Origin: Ignisphaera aggregans DSM 17230
Lineage (GTDB): Archaea; Thermoproteota; Thermoprotei_A; Sulfolobales; Ignisphaeraceae
Assembly: GCA_000145985.1 (NCBI GenBank)
Contig: CP002098.1
Coordinates: 1,654,501 to 1,718,500 of the forward strand
Length of the DNA: 64,000 nucleotides
Direction of reading: 5' to 3'
Below, one piece after another: positions 43,606-51,707 of the stretch. The translations under genes were made by a program, and so were the position numbers. The notes under the pieces are model-generated. The model had not been told where the DNA came from, ran no database searches, and saw nothing but the letters and a program-made list of their open reading frames with translations. Within the stretch, counting starts at the first letter, position 1. Each line of letters begins with the position of its first letter.

Positions 43606-45162
43606 CTAGACTATTGGGAGCCTTATGAGATCTGGATAATACTCCTTTAACACCCTTACCATACTTGCTCTTGCTATAAATGATCGTAGAGCTGAGAGAG
43701 ATATTGTGTAATATCTCTCTGGATCTTCCCTAAATATTCTGTATATTGATAGGAATTTTTCTTTGAATTCCGCATATTCTTTTTCATTTACTTCACTAGC
43801 TCTCTGGCTTTGTAGCTCTACAGGTTCTCTAATATCTTCGCCGAAGAGCCAACCGTTTACTCCATCTACTATGAATTCTAGTGTGGCTCCATCTCTAGAT
43901 GCAAGTGTTGGTATAGCATTTATAGCTGTTTTCATGTAGCTTGTTCCACATGATTCCCATCCAGAGAATGGTGTAAAGAGTAGTAAATCTATAGATGAGA
44001 GTATAACCTTAGCTTTAGGTACATCATAGTCGTGGATATATACAACATTTGGAAGTTCATTATGTAGTCTTCTAAAGAGTTTCATATACTCAAGCCCTAT
44101 TGGATCATATGGATGTGCCTTACCACCAAGTACAAATACTATTGGCATATTCTTTAACTCCTTAGCAAGTCTAATCACCATCCAAGGCCTTTTATATTCA
44201 ACTATTCTCCTAGGCCAAGCAACAACAAATTTATCATCTAGTACTATATCCTTTTTATATTGCTGTAAAAATTTTTCAAGCTCCTTCTTTGCATTCTCCT
44301 TTACACGAGCTATATCACCAATACTCAGTCTAAAGGATTCATAGATACTCTGAAGATCATCCCTCATCCATCTATCTACATTAACACCATTTGTAACATA
44401 GGTTAGTTTTTCACTAAAGTGTGGAAATATCTTTAGCATAACATCATAGTGTTTAGCAGATACAGTAAAAGCCTGTTTAGATACAGCTAAACCTATCTCT
44501 GTTAACAGAACCTCAGGTTCTATAAATCTATAGCCATATTCAAGTGCTAATAAATCTCTTGGAAATGATGGATGTCCCCAGATTCCTGCGGTATGTATAA
44601 CAAGTCTATATTTTCCAGGAATTTTTAGCTGAAGTGGTAGAAGAGCTGTATATGCCTCCTGAAGATCTATATACTCAACATCTTCTAACCTAATATTCCT
44701 CCTTATATATTCAGCTGAAGCTTTTGCAAATAGTGTATATTTATAGAACTTTTCTTCAACACTATTCTCTATATATATCCTCTCCATAAGTTTTGATGCC
44801 CATTCCGGTGAAAGAACATTAAAGAATACAGCTTTGGCACTACCCCTCTTATAGACAAGAGCTTCTACATCTACATCAATACCCCTAATACTTATCTTAA
44901 ACCTATCCTCACTTACAAGACTATCTATAAATTCTTTAGGTTGTTGCTGAGGCCTTGGAATAGGAGTTCCATCGCTATTAAAATCATAGTCAACATATCC
45001 ATATCTATAAAAGATAGTTAAAACAATATAGTTTATCCCAAGCTTTTCTGCAGCATAAAACTTATCCCCCTCTAAAACACCTAGACCACCAGCATATGTA
45101 TAGCCTATATCTAAAGCAAAATCAGGAGTTATACTAATTGCTATAGGATCGTCTTTCACCAT
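43606..45162 (-). CDS. Short alpha-glucan (glycogen) phosphorylase, GT35
   Basis: 518 residues. It opens with the GT35 glycine loop TYAGGLGVLEGDKFYAA, has RRIVEYKRP (phosphate/PLP-phosphate contacts), LGGKAHPYD and, near residue 411, the PLP lysine in GTSYMKTAINA followed by ASRDGATLEF. Canonical phosphorylases are 700-850 residues; this one lacks the usual large N-terminal and inserted regulatory parts, so it is a minimal form. It releases glucose-1-phosphate from glycogen or maltodextrin. ATG 45162 follows GGAGTG; GTG 45168 is in frame. A glycogen-synthase-like gene lies at 51.7 kb. Confidence 0.8.
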   Translation of the reverse strand: MVKDDPIAISITPDFALDIGYTYAGGLGVLEGDKFYAAEKLGINYIVLTIFYRYGYVDYDFNSDGTPIPRPQQQPKEFIDSLVSEDRFKISIRGIDVDVEALVYKRGSAKAVFFNVLSPEWASKLMERIYIENSVEEKFYKYTLFAKASAEYIRRNIRLEDVEYIDLQEAYTALLPLQLKIPGKYRLVIHTAGIWGHPSFPRDLLALEYGYRFIEPEVLLTEIGLAVSKQAFTVSAKHYDVMLKIFPHFSEKLTYVTNGVNVDRWMRDDLQSIYESFRLSIGDIARVKENAKKELEKFLQQYKKDIVLDDKFVVAWPRRIVEYKRPWMVIRLAKELKNMPIVFVLGGKAHPYDPIGLEYMKLFRRLHNELPNVVYIHDYDVPKAKVILSSIDLLLFTPFSGWESCGTSYMKTAINAIPTLASRDGATLEFIVDGVNGWLFGEDIREPVELQSQRASEVNEKEYAEFKEKFLSIYRIFREDPERYYTISLSALRSFIARASMVRVLKEYYPDLIRLPIV

Positions 45163-45293
45163 AAACACTCCTCTCTATAAATAAAGTATTCTAGTTCTAG
45201 GTTAATAAGCAAAGCTCTTTATTGCTACTAAAACTTATTCTCAAGAATGAGAATTGTATTATTTCATTTAGGTATAATGTATAGATATATTCG

Positions 45294-45947
45294 TTAATCA
45301 GATTTAACATCTATATTTACCTTCCTTAGGAGGGGGGAGTGCCTTAATATCTCAGCAATATTCTTTGGAGTTCTATTGAAGAGTATATCATATATACTTC
45401 TATGCTTAGAAAGTACAAGCATACTACAACTAGCTATATGTAGTATATTTTTGACCTCAAATGGATTTTGAATAAATTCCTCAAGACATTTACCGAAGTA
45501 TGGATTCTCATTAATTGCCATTCTTAGCAATGTTACTATATTAATCTTAAGAATGATTCTATTACTATATCTACCCTCTAAATATACACGCAAAATATGT
45601 GATCTCGGTACAGGTTTACAGTTTAGAGATTCACAGTCAAGTGCATCAACATATATATTAGTATTTTCAATCCTAAATATTTCATCTATACTATGATCTA
45701 AAACTATCTTAAACTCTCCAAACCTCCCACGATATATAATAGAATTATTATATCTGCCAATAAAAATATCTATATTCTTCCAAAAGCTATTCTTTGAAGA
45801 AAAACTCTTTATACCATAGAAATCCAACATACCTGAAGTTAGAGAAGGAGGATCTAAACAGTGAAGATCATAAGTTATACAATTCATTGTCTGATCATAG
45901 ATACCTCGAATAATTATTTGAACAATATTCTTTATGTTCATCTCCAT
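45294..45947 (-). CDS. Hypothetical protein, 217 residues
   Basis: Not recognised. Mixed alpha/beta with no TM segments or signal. It holds seven cysteines, including a cluster around residues 107-113 (LDCESLNC), and a leucine-rich C-terminal helix region. Base composition is slightly more AT-rich than neighbours and codon use is ordinary. It stands alone between the GT35 gene and the SPASM radical SAM gene, on the minus strand, with ATG 45947 as the only good start. Possibly lineage-specific. Confidence 0.5.
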   Translation of the reverse strand: MEMNIKNIVQIIIRGIYDQTMNCITYDLHCLDPPSLTSGMLDFYGIKSFSSKNSFWKNIDIFIGRYNNSIIYRGRFGEFKIVLDHSIDEIFRIENTNIYVDALDCESLNCKPVPRSHILRVYLEGRYSNRIILKINIVTLLRMAINENPYFGKCLEEFIQNPFEVKNILHIASCSMLVLSKHRSIYDILFNRTPKNIAEILRHSPLLRKVNIDVKSD

Positions 45948-46170
45948 CGCTTCCTAAAACTTCTTTTCAGTGCACAAATTAAGGTATGTTGCATAGCCAT
46001 TTATATATCTTTTGTACAATATAAAAGTAATCTCATTGAATACTCCAATAAAACTATACATAAATCTGTAGATAACTCTCTAAAGAGGTCTTATAGAAGG
46101 GCTCTTTTGAGATTTATTTAGAGTTTCCTTATATATTGCTACTAGGGATATATAACTATAGTGAATTGTA

Positions 46171-47631
46171 ATGCCTGAAAGAGGAGGAACCTCATCATTC
46201 TTAGCTGTAATTAGGATACTATTTAATAATTCTATTACAAGAGCATTTTTATATAGATTAACAAGAATTGAACGATGCATATATAGAGGTAAGATATATG
46301 AGAGAAGCGTTATATACCATGCACTATCTATATATAGTGGCGAAGATGTTTCTTGTCCTATAATGACAAGATTCTCAATAGAAATTATTAATAACATTAT
46401 AAAGATGTCTATCAAATTGCTAAAGGGTGATGAAAATGAGCTTAAAGAAACATTAAAAGATCCCGCATTAAGGAGAGGTGTTGAGACGGTTTTAAAGGGG
46501 ATAGCATTGTATGGTGTAACCATTCCGCAGGCTCTACCAGCTCCATTTCTAATAGTATGGAACTTTACAAATATGTGTAATCTTAGATGTCTACATTGTT
46601 ATCAGAGAGCTGATAGACCTCTACCTGATGAGCTTTCTCTTAGTGAGAAACTTTCTCTTGTAGATGAGCTAGATAAAATTGGTGTTGCTGCTGTTGCCTT
46701 AAGCGGTGGAGAGCCTACTATACATCCAGACTATTTTACCATAGTTAAAGCGCTTAGTTCTAGGGGGATATATGTTGCTACAGCTACAAATGGATGGAGA
46801 TTTGCAGATTTAGATGAATTGAAGAAAGCTGTTGAAGCAGGTCTTAGATATATTGAAGTATCTATAGATTCTGCAAAGCCTTCAAAACATGACTGGTTTA
46901 GGGGTGTTGATGGTTCTTGGAAAAGAGCTGTAAAAGCTCTTGAAAATGCTGTTAAAATTGGTTTAAGTCATGCGATGGCTGTTACAATAACGAAGTATAA
47001 TCTCGATGAAGTTGATGATATTCTAGATCTAGCTGAAGAAATTGGAGTAAAACGTGTTGTATTCTTTAACTTTATCCCTGTTGGTAGAGGTACAGATATT
47101 GTAGATTCTGATCTCAGTCCTATCGAAAGAGAAGAGTTTTTGAGGAAGATATATATGGAGATGAAGAGAAGAAAGATTGAAATATATTCAACAGCTCCTC
47201 AATATGGCAGAATAGTTCTTCAGCTTAGTGGTGGTAGTGAGGCAGCACCATCGCATTTTGCTGTTAGAGGAGATCCAATAACTAGGGCTATAGCTGAATT
47301 CATAGGTGGGTGTGGTGCTGGGAGGATCTACGCAGCTATACAGCCAAATGGAGTTGTTTCTCCATGTGTATTTCTGCCGATAGATGTTGGATCTATTAGA
47401 CATAGCTCATTTAGAGAGCTCTGGGAGACAAATCCTATTCTTAAGAAGCTCAGAAATAAGAATTTGTTGGAGGCTAACTGTGGTAGATGTCAATATAGAT
47501 TTGTATGTGGCGGCTGTAGAGCTAGAGCATATACATATACAGGCAATATAATGGGACCGGATCCTGGATGTATATACAATTCTAGTGTATGGAACAATAT
47601 AATAGTGCCAGTGAGAAGAGTTATACATTGA
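46171..47631 (+). CDS. Radical SAM/SPASM-domain protein
   Basis: 486 residues. After an N-terminal helical region of about 125 residues comes the radical SAM core with CNLRCLHC (Cys136, Cys140, Cys143), SGGEPT and SIDSAKPSKHD. The C-terminal SPASM domain binds extra Fe-S clusters: GGCGAGRIYAAI, VSPCVFLP, then CGRCQYRFVCGGCRARA and a final Cys. Relatives modify peptides (AnSME, PqqE-like), mature tungsten enzymes or act in heme synthesis (NirJ/AhbC/AhbD). The Cx2Cx5CGGC arrangement is closest to the heme/peptide-maturase group, but no precursor peptide or heme genes adjoin, so the substrate is open. ATG 46171. Confidence 0.82.
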   Translation: MPERGGTSSFLAVIRILFNNSITRAFLYRLTRIERCIYRGKIYERSVIYHALSIYSGEDVSCPIMTRFSIEIINNIIKMSIKLLKGDENELKETLKDPALRRGVETVLKGIALYGVTIPQALPAPFLIVWNFTNMCNLRCLHCYQRADRPLPDELSLSEKLSLVDELDKIGVAAVALSGGEPTIHPDYFTIVKALSSRGIYVATATNGWRFADLDELKKAVEAGLRYIEVSIDSAKPSKHDWFRGVDGSWKRAVKALENAVKIGLSHAMAVTITKYNLDEVDDILDLAEEIGVKRVVFFNFIPVGRGTDIVDSDLSPIEREEFLRKIYMEMKRRKIEIYSTAPQYGRIVLQLSGGSEAAPSHFAVRGDPITRAIAEFIGGCGAGRIYAAIQPNGVVSPCVFLPIDVGSIRHSSFRELWETNPILKKLRNKNLLEANCGRCQYRFVCGGCRARAYTYTGNIMGPDPGCIYNSSVWNNIIVPVRRVIH

Positions 47632-47763
47632 TAATACTAGGTATAGCTTTAGAACCTTATAATTCTCTATACTAAACATAGTATTCACAAAGATATAAAA
47701 GATGGGAGAAATTATCCGGTTAACTATCTCATACATATTATTAAGTCCTATATAGTGAATATC

Positions 47764-48192
47764 ATGAGATATTCGCTGTTAAACATCTTGGCATGCCCTA
47801 TCTGTAAATATTTTCCATTAAAACTCTATATATTTAATGAACAAAAACTTCCAGCGCCTCAAAGTAGTATAGTAAGACCGCTATGCGATATATTTTGTGG
47901 ATTACATAGAAAGTATATTAATGAACTTGATACAATACCTAATTGTATTGCTTGTATACAGAGAGATATAGTATGGGGTATTCTATTCTGTGAGAAATGT
48001 GGTAGATGGTATCCCATTATTAGCGGTGTACCACTTTTATATCCTGATGACATTAGGTTGAAGACTAGGATAAGATTTATTGAGAAAGCTTTTATCAAAA
48101 GATTCAAAGGTTATATCCCTGATGAAATTGTCCATAGAGACCCATTAAAACTTATCCATAGATATAGCTCTGATGTTCATGAGAATAGATAA
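47764..48192 (+). CDS. Trm112-like methyltransferase activator
   Basis: About 142 residues. It has LLNILACPICK with Cys11 and Cys14, a central insert of about 55 residues, then GILFCEKCGRWYPIISGVPLLYPDD with Cys76 and Cys79. This is the Trm112 split zinc-site pattern, with a central helical part as in the eukaryotic and some archaeal proteins, and a short tail. Trm112 stabilises and activates several methyltransferases including Trm9, which makes mcm5U in tRNA wobble positions. It lies 33 bases upstream of elp3 and within 3 kb of a Trm9-like gene. ATG 47764 is preferred to GTG 47755. A second CxxC (Cys61, Cys64) in the insert is unusual. Confidence 0.78.
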   Translation: MRYSLLNILACPICKYFPLKLYIFNEQKLPAPQSSIVRPLCDIFCGLHRKYINELDTIPNCIACIQRDIVWGILFCEKCGRWYPIISGVPLLYPDDIRLKTRIRFIEKAFIKRFKGYIPDEIVHRDPLKLIHRYSSDVHENR

Positions 48193-48225
48193 CCGAGATT
48201 TATAGATACACATTATAGCGAAACT

Positions 48226-49668
48226 ATGATGCTAACAATTAGAAGTATTAAGAGAGTTACAAGAGCTCTCTCTGGAGTAACAGTTGTAGCTGTTATGACA
48301 AAACCTTATCCATGTCCACATGGAAAGTGTATCTACTGTCCTGGTGGTCCAGAGTTTGGTACTCCGCAAAGCTATATAGGTAGAGAACCAGCTCTTATGA
48401 GGGGTCTCCAAACAAATTTTGATCCCTATGAACAGACACAGCTTAGATTGAGACAATATGAGGTTAATGGACATATACCTAGTAAGGTTGAGGTCATTGT
48501 TATGGGCGGAACTTTTACAGCTATGCCTAGAGACTATCAGGAGTGGTTCATTACAAATATATTTGAGGCTGTAAATAGATATCCTGAGCCAAAACCATCT
48601 GTACTTCCATCATTAGAGGAGGCTCATTTAAGAAATGAAACTGCTAGAATTAGAGTTGTTGGACTAACAATTGAGACTAGACCTGATTGGGCAAAAGAGA
48701 AACAGATAGATTTCATGCTTTATCTTGGTGCAACAAAAGTTGAAATAGGTGTTCAGAGTATCTATGACGATGTACTTAAATATATCAATAGAGGGCATAC
48801 AGTAAAGGATGTTATTGAAGCTACAAGACTATTGAAAGATGCAGGATTTAAGGTTGTTTATCATATTATGCCTAGGCTACCGAAATCTGATCGTGATAGA
48901 GATATAGCGATGATAAGAGAGATTTTTGAAAATCCTGATTTTAGACCCGATATGCTTAAGATATATCCAACTCTAGTTATAGAAGGTACAAAACTCTATG
49001 AACTATGGAGACAGGGTCTCTATAAACCTTTAACAGATGAAGAAGCTATTGAGCTCTTATCAGAATTCTATAGATATATACCAAGGTGGGTTAGGATTAT
49101 GAGGATACAGAGAGATATTCCTGCAGAACTCATAGTTGCTGGCCCTAGAAAAGCAAATCTACGTGAACTTGTTGAGAAAAGAGCTTTAGAGAAGGGTATT
49201 GTTATTAACGAGATTAGGTTTAGAGAGGTGGGTAGACAGTATCTATATAGGGGTAGAAGAGCTCATAAAATAACAATAACTAGGGAATACTATGAGGCGA
49301 GTATGGGTACAGAGATATTTTTAGCAGCTGAAGACATAGAGAATAATATAATTGTTGGTCTTCTCAGATTAAGAATACCGTCAGAGAAAGCCCATAGACC
49401 AGAGATAAATCCTAGGACAGCAATAGTAAGAGAACTACATGTATATGGGTTACAGGTTCCTATAGGAAGCTATATAGATGATGCATGGCAGCACAAGGGC
49501 TGGGGCAGAGAGTTGCTAAGAACAGCAGAGACTATTGCGAGAGAGGAGTTTAGCTGTACCAAGATATATGTGCTATCTGGTGTAGGCGCACGTGAATACT
49601 ATAGGAAGCATGGATATAGAAGAGCTCCAAACTCTATCTACATGGTCAAAGATCTTAAAGATATCTAA
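48226..49668 (+). CDS. elp3: Elongator protein 3, tRNA uridine-34 acetyltransferase/carboxymethylase
   Basis: 480 residues: a radical SAM domain with the Elp3 motif CPHGKCIYCPGGP (Cys30, Cys35, Cys38), the MGGTFTA and GVQSIYDDVLKYINRGH segments, and a C-terminal GNAT acetyltransferase domain (about 330-480). Archaeal Elp3 makes cm5U at tRNA position 34 from acetyl-CoA and SAM. The part before the first cysteine is only about 29 residues, whereas many Elp3 proteins have about 80-90 residues of tRNA-binding sequence there, so the N terminus is short. A TATA-like TTTATAG about 27 bases upstream suggests a near-leaderless message. Confidence 0.9.
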   Translation: MMLTIRSIKRVTRALSGVTVVAVMTKPYPCPHGKCIYCPGGPEFGTPQSYIGREPALMRGLQTNFDPYEQTQLRLRQYEVNGHIPSKVEVIVMGGTFTAMPRDYQEWFITNIFEAVNRYPEPKPSVLPSLEEAHLRNETARIRVVGLTIETRPDWAKEKQIDFMLYLGATKVEIGVQSIYDDVLKYINRGHTVKDVIEATRLLKDAGFKVVYHIMPRLPKSDRDRDIAMIREIFENPDFRPDMLKIYPTLVIEGTKLYELWRQGLYKPLTDEEAIELLSEFYRYIPRWVRIMRIQRDIPAELIVAGPRKANLRELVEKRALEKGIVINEIRFREVGRQYLYRGRRAHKITITREYYEASMGTEIFLAAEDIENNIIVGLLRLRIPSEKAHRPEINPRTAIVRELHVYGLQVPIGSYIDDAWQHKGWGRELLRTAETIAREEFSCTKIYVLSGVGAREYYRKHGYRRAPNSIYMVKDLKDI

Positions 49669-49703
49669 GTCTGAAGATCATCCATATAGCTTTGCTCAAA
49701 TCA

Positions 49704-50798
49704 TTAACATTTAGCATTTCTAGCTACATATCTTAGGATAGGGTCTACTGCCCTATATACATTATCTTCTTTCTCAAGAAAGCCATTATCTATAAGATTT
49801 CTAAGCAATCTAGAGAGTTCTGAATCATAGATCTTTGTACCTAGTCTAATCTCTAAGAAATTCTTTATCTCACTCCATGTAGCACCCTCAGCAGCTACAG
49901 CTCTAAGAATATATACATATCTCTCAGACCCCATAACCTCAACAAATCTACAGAATTCATTAAGTACAATCCTAGATGCATCATTTAAAACCTCTTTAAT
50001 AATATCCTCATTAAGAACACCTCTCTCAACAGCCTTCAACCCTAGATAACTCAGCCACCCTATAATACCACCAAGCATATCTACAGCACTTTCAACAATA
50101 TTCTCTGAAACTCTTAGACCATATTCATTGAATCCACTCATAAGAAATTCTATAGCTTTCTCACGTGGCAAAGGCTTTAATTCTATTCTTCCCATATATC
50201 TTCCATACAATGGAGACTCTGGATCGTCAATCCTTAGAAATCTATAAAGAAGACCTATCTTAGAACCCGTAAATATGAATACAATATTCCTCAAATTATC
50301 ATATGCATATGCAATAATAGGTAGAATATCAAAACCCTTAAGCTTAATAAGCTCTTGAGCTTCATCAAATACTACAATAGTTCTACAACCCCTTCTACTA
50401 CTCCACTCATCTATTGCATCTAGCATTGAAGATAACAATGGTCTATTCCTACCCTCTTCAAACTCTATCTCTAATGGACCAATCCTAACACCTCTAACCT
50501 TCTTAAGAACTTCAACAAAATCTTTATATAAAGATCTAAGAGAATTGAAAGCATATCTAAATTCTGTTAATAGATCAGAATACCTTAGGTATTTAAAACC
50601 CTCAAACCTTCTAGCATCTATATATATCCTAGGAAGCCCATGAGTAGCCGCTTTCACAAGCGATGTCTTACCTATCCTTCTAGCACCAACAACAATCATT
50701 GAAGTTCCCATCGAAATAAATTTCCTAATAGCTTCAAACTCATTTTCACGATCAAAAAGCTCCTCAGGTCTTTCAATAGGTCTATCAATAAAAGGCAT
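49704..50798 (-). CDS. Archaeal ATPase (AAA+/STAND-like, PF01637)
   Basis: 364 residues. It begins with RPEELFDRENEFEAI, followed by Walker A VGARRIGKTSLVKA at about 37-50, Walker B TIVVFDEAQEL near 145, FTGSKIGLL (sensor-like) and a C-terminal winged-helix (about 280-360). These ATPases are abundant and variable in archaea; many are of mobile or defence origin and their function is mostly unknown. It is intact. No toxin, nuclease or transposase gene adjoins. Start ATG 50798. Confidence 0.85.
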   Translation of the reverse strand: MPFIDRPIERPEELFDRENEFEAIRKFISMGTSMIVVGARRIGKTSLVKAATHGLPRIYIDARRFEGFKYLRYSDLLTEFRYAFNSLRSLYKDFVEVLKKVRGVRIGPLEIEFEEGRNRPLLSSMLDAIDEWSSRRGCRTIVVFDEAQELIKLKGFDILPIIAYAYDNLRNIVFIFTGSKIGLLYRFLRIDDPESPLYGRYMGRIELKPLPREKAIEFLMSGFNEYGLRVSENIVESAVDMLGGIIGWLSYLGLKAVERGVLNEDIIKEVLNDASRIVLNEFCRFVEVMGSERYVYILRAVAAEGATWSEIKNFLEIRLGTKIYDSELSRLLRNLIDNGFLEKEDNVYRAVDPILRYVARNAKC

Positions 50799-50939
50799 AG
50801 CTACACACCTCTGTAGTAACTACATATCTCTGTAGCTTTCACAGCTTAATAATCCTTATAATATCATTGCATCTATACCCTATTTACAGAACGATATGGT
50901 TAGTACTCATCAGATTATATGAATACCCCTATAGATGCT

Positions 50940-51665
50940 TTAGCTTTGAAGCTGTTTTGTAGCTACGATATATATATTCTCACTTCTATTTTTCAGATAG
51001 CCTATAAACCCTCTGCTTAGAACTCTTAATCCTATCTCTCTAGAGAGTTTCTCTAGCCATTCTATTGAAGGTAGATAGTAGTATCTCCAATAAATCCTAT
51101 CTCTCTTTCTCCATGGGACAAAGTATTCATGAATATTACTAATAGCTCTAATTAGGAATAGCACTACATTAAATAATGTATATAGTAAAAATCTTATTTG
51201 TCTCCACGACCATATAGTAATAACTATAATGCCTAGAGGCTTAGATATTCTTTTAATCTCATTCAATACTATTGACAGATATTTTTTAGGTATGTGATGT
51301 AAGGATGCTATTGCTAAAATAGTATCTGCTACATCATCTCTTATTGGAAGAAATAACATATCTGCAGCTATAGAGTCTCCAAGAACTCTATTCTTTATTA
51401 TATTATCTCTGCTTATCATTGACATCGAAAAAGATATATCTAAACATATGAGATATCCCTCCCTCATTTTAGATACATATATACCATTGATACATGGACC
51501 TGAGCCTAAATCAATGATAAGACCGTGTTTAGCTATATCAGATATTCTCCATGGCCTAGTTCTAAATCTAGAGAAACCTATTGCAATTTCATCATAAACC
51601 TCTAAAACCCTTAAGATAATATTCCTAGGATTCTTCGCTAAGATCATTTGCATCAAATAATGCAT
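50940..51665 (-). CDS. Trm9/ABH8-like SAM-dependent tRNA methyltransferase
   Basis: 241 residues of class I methyltransferase. It has VYDEIAIGFSRFRTRPW, close to the Trm9 N-terminal signature, then IIDLGSGPCINGIYV for SAM, a motif IV ASLHHIPKKY and ITIWSWRQ, matching the Trm9 VWA-EQ strand. The C-terminal portion EYFVPWRKRDRIYWRYYYLPSIEWL corresponds to the VPW...RYYHLF region of Trm9. Trm9 methyl-esterifies cm5U34 to mcm5U34 and needs Trm112. Elp3 (which makes cm5U) and a Trm112-like protein are encoded 2-3 kb away. Another methylation target is possible, but all sequence marks favour Trm9. Confidence 0.72.
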   Translation of the reverse strand: MHYLMQMILAKNPRNIILRVLEVYDEIAIGFSRFRTRPWRISDIAKHGLIIDLGSGPCINGIYVSKMREGYLICLDISFSMSMISRDNIIKNRVLGDSIAADMLFLPIRDDVADTILAIASLHHIPKKYLSIVLNEIKRISKPLGIIVITIWSWRQIRFLLYTLFNVVLFLIRAISNIHEYFVPWRKRDRIYWRYYYLPSIEWLEKLSREIGLRVLSRGFIGYLKNRSENIYIVATKQLQS

Positions 51666-51707
51666 CTAGTATCCCAACTTCTAAAACAATATCCTATGGT
51701 GTTATAT

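Noticed and set aside
49704-50798. Archaeal ATPase as a sign of a mobile or defence island
   Set aside because: The gene is intact but its neighbours are housekeeping genes; there is no integrase, transposase, toxin or nuclease and no change in composition.
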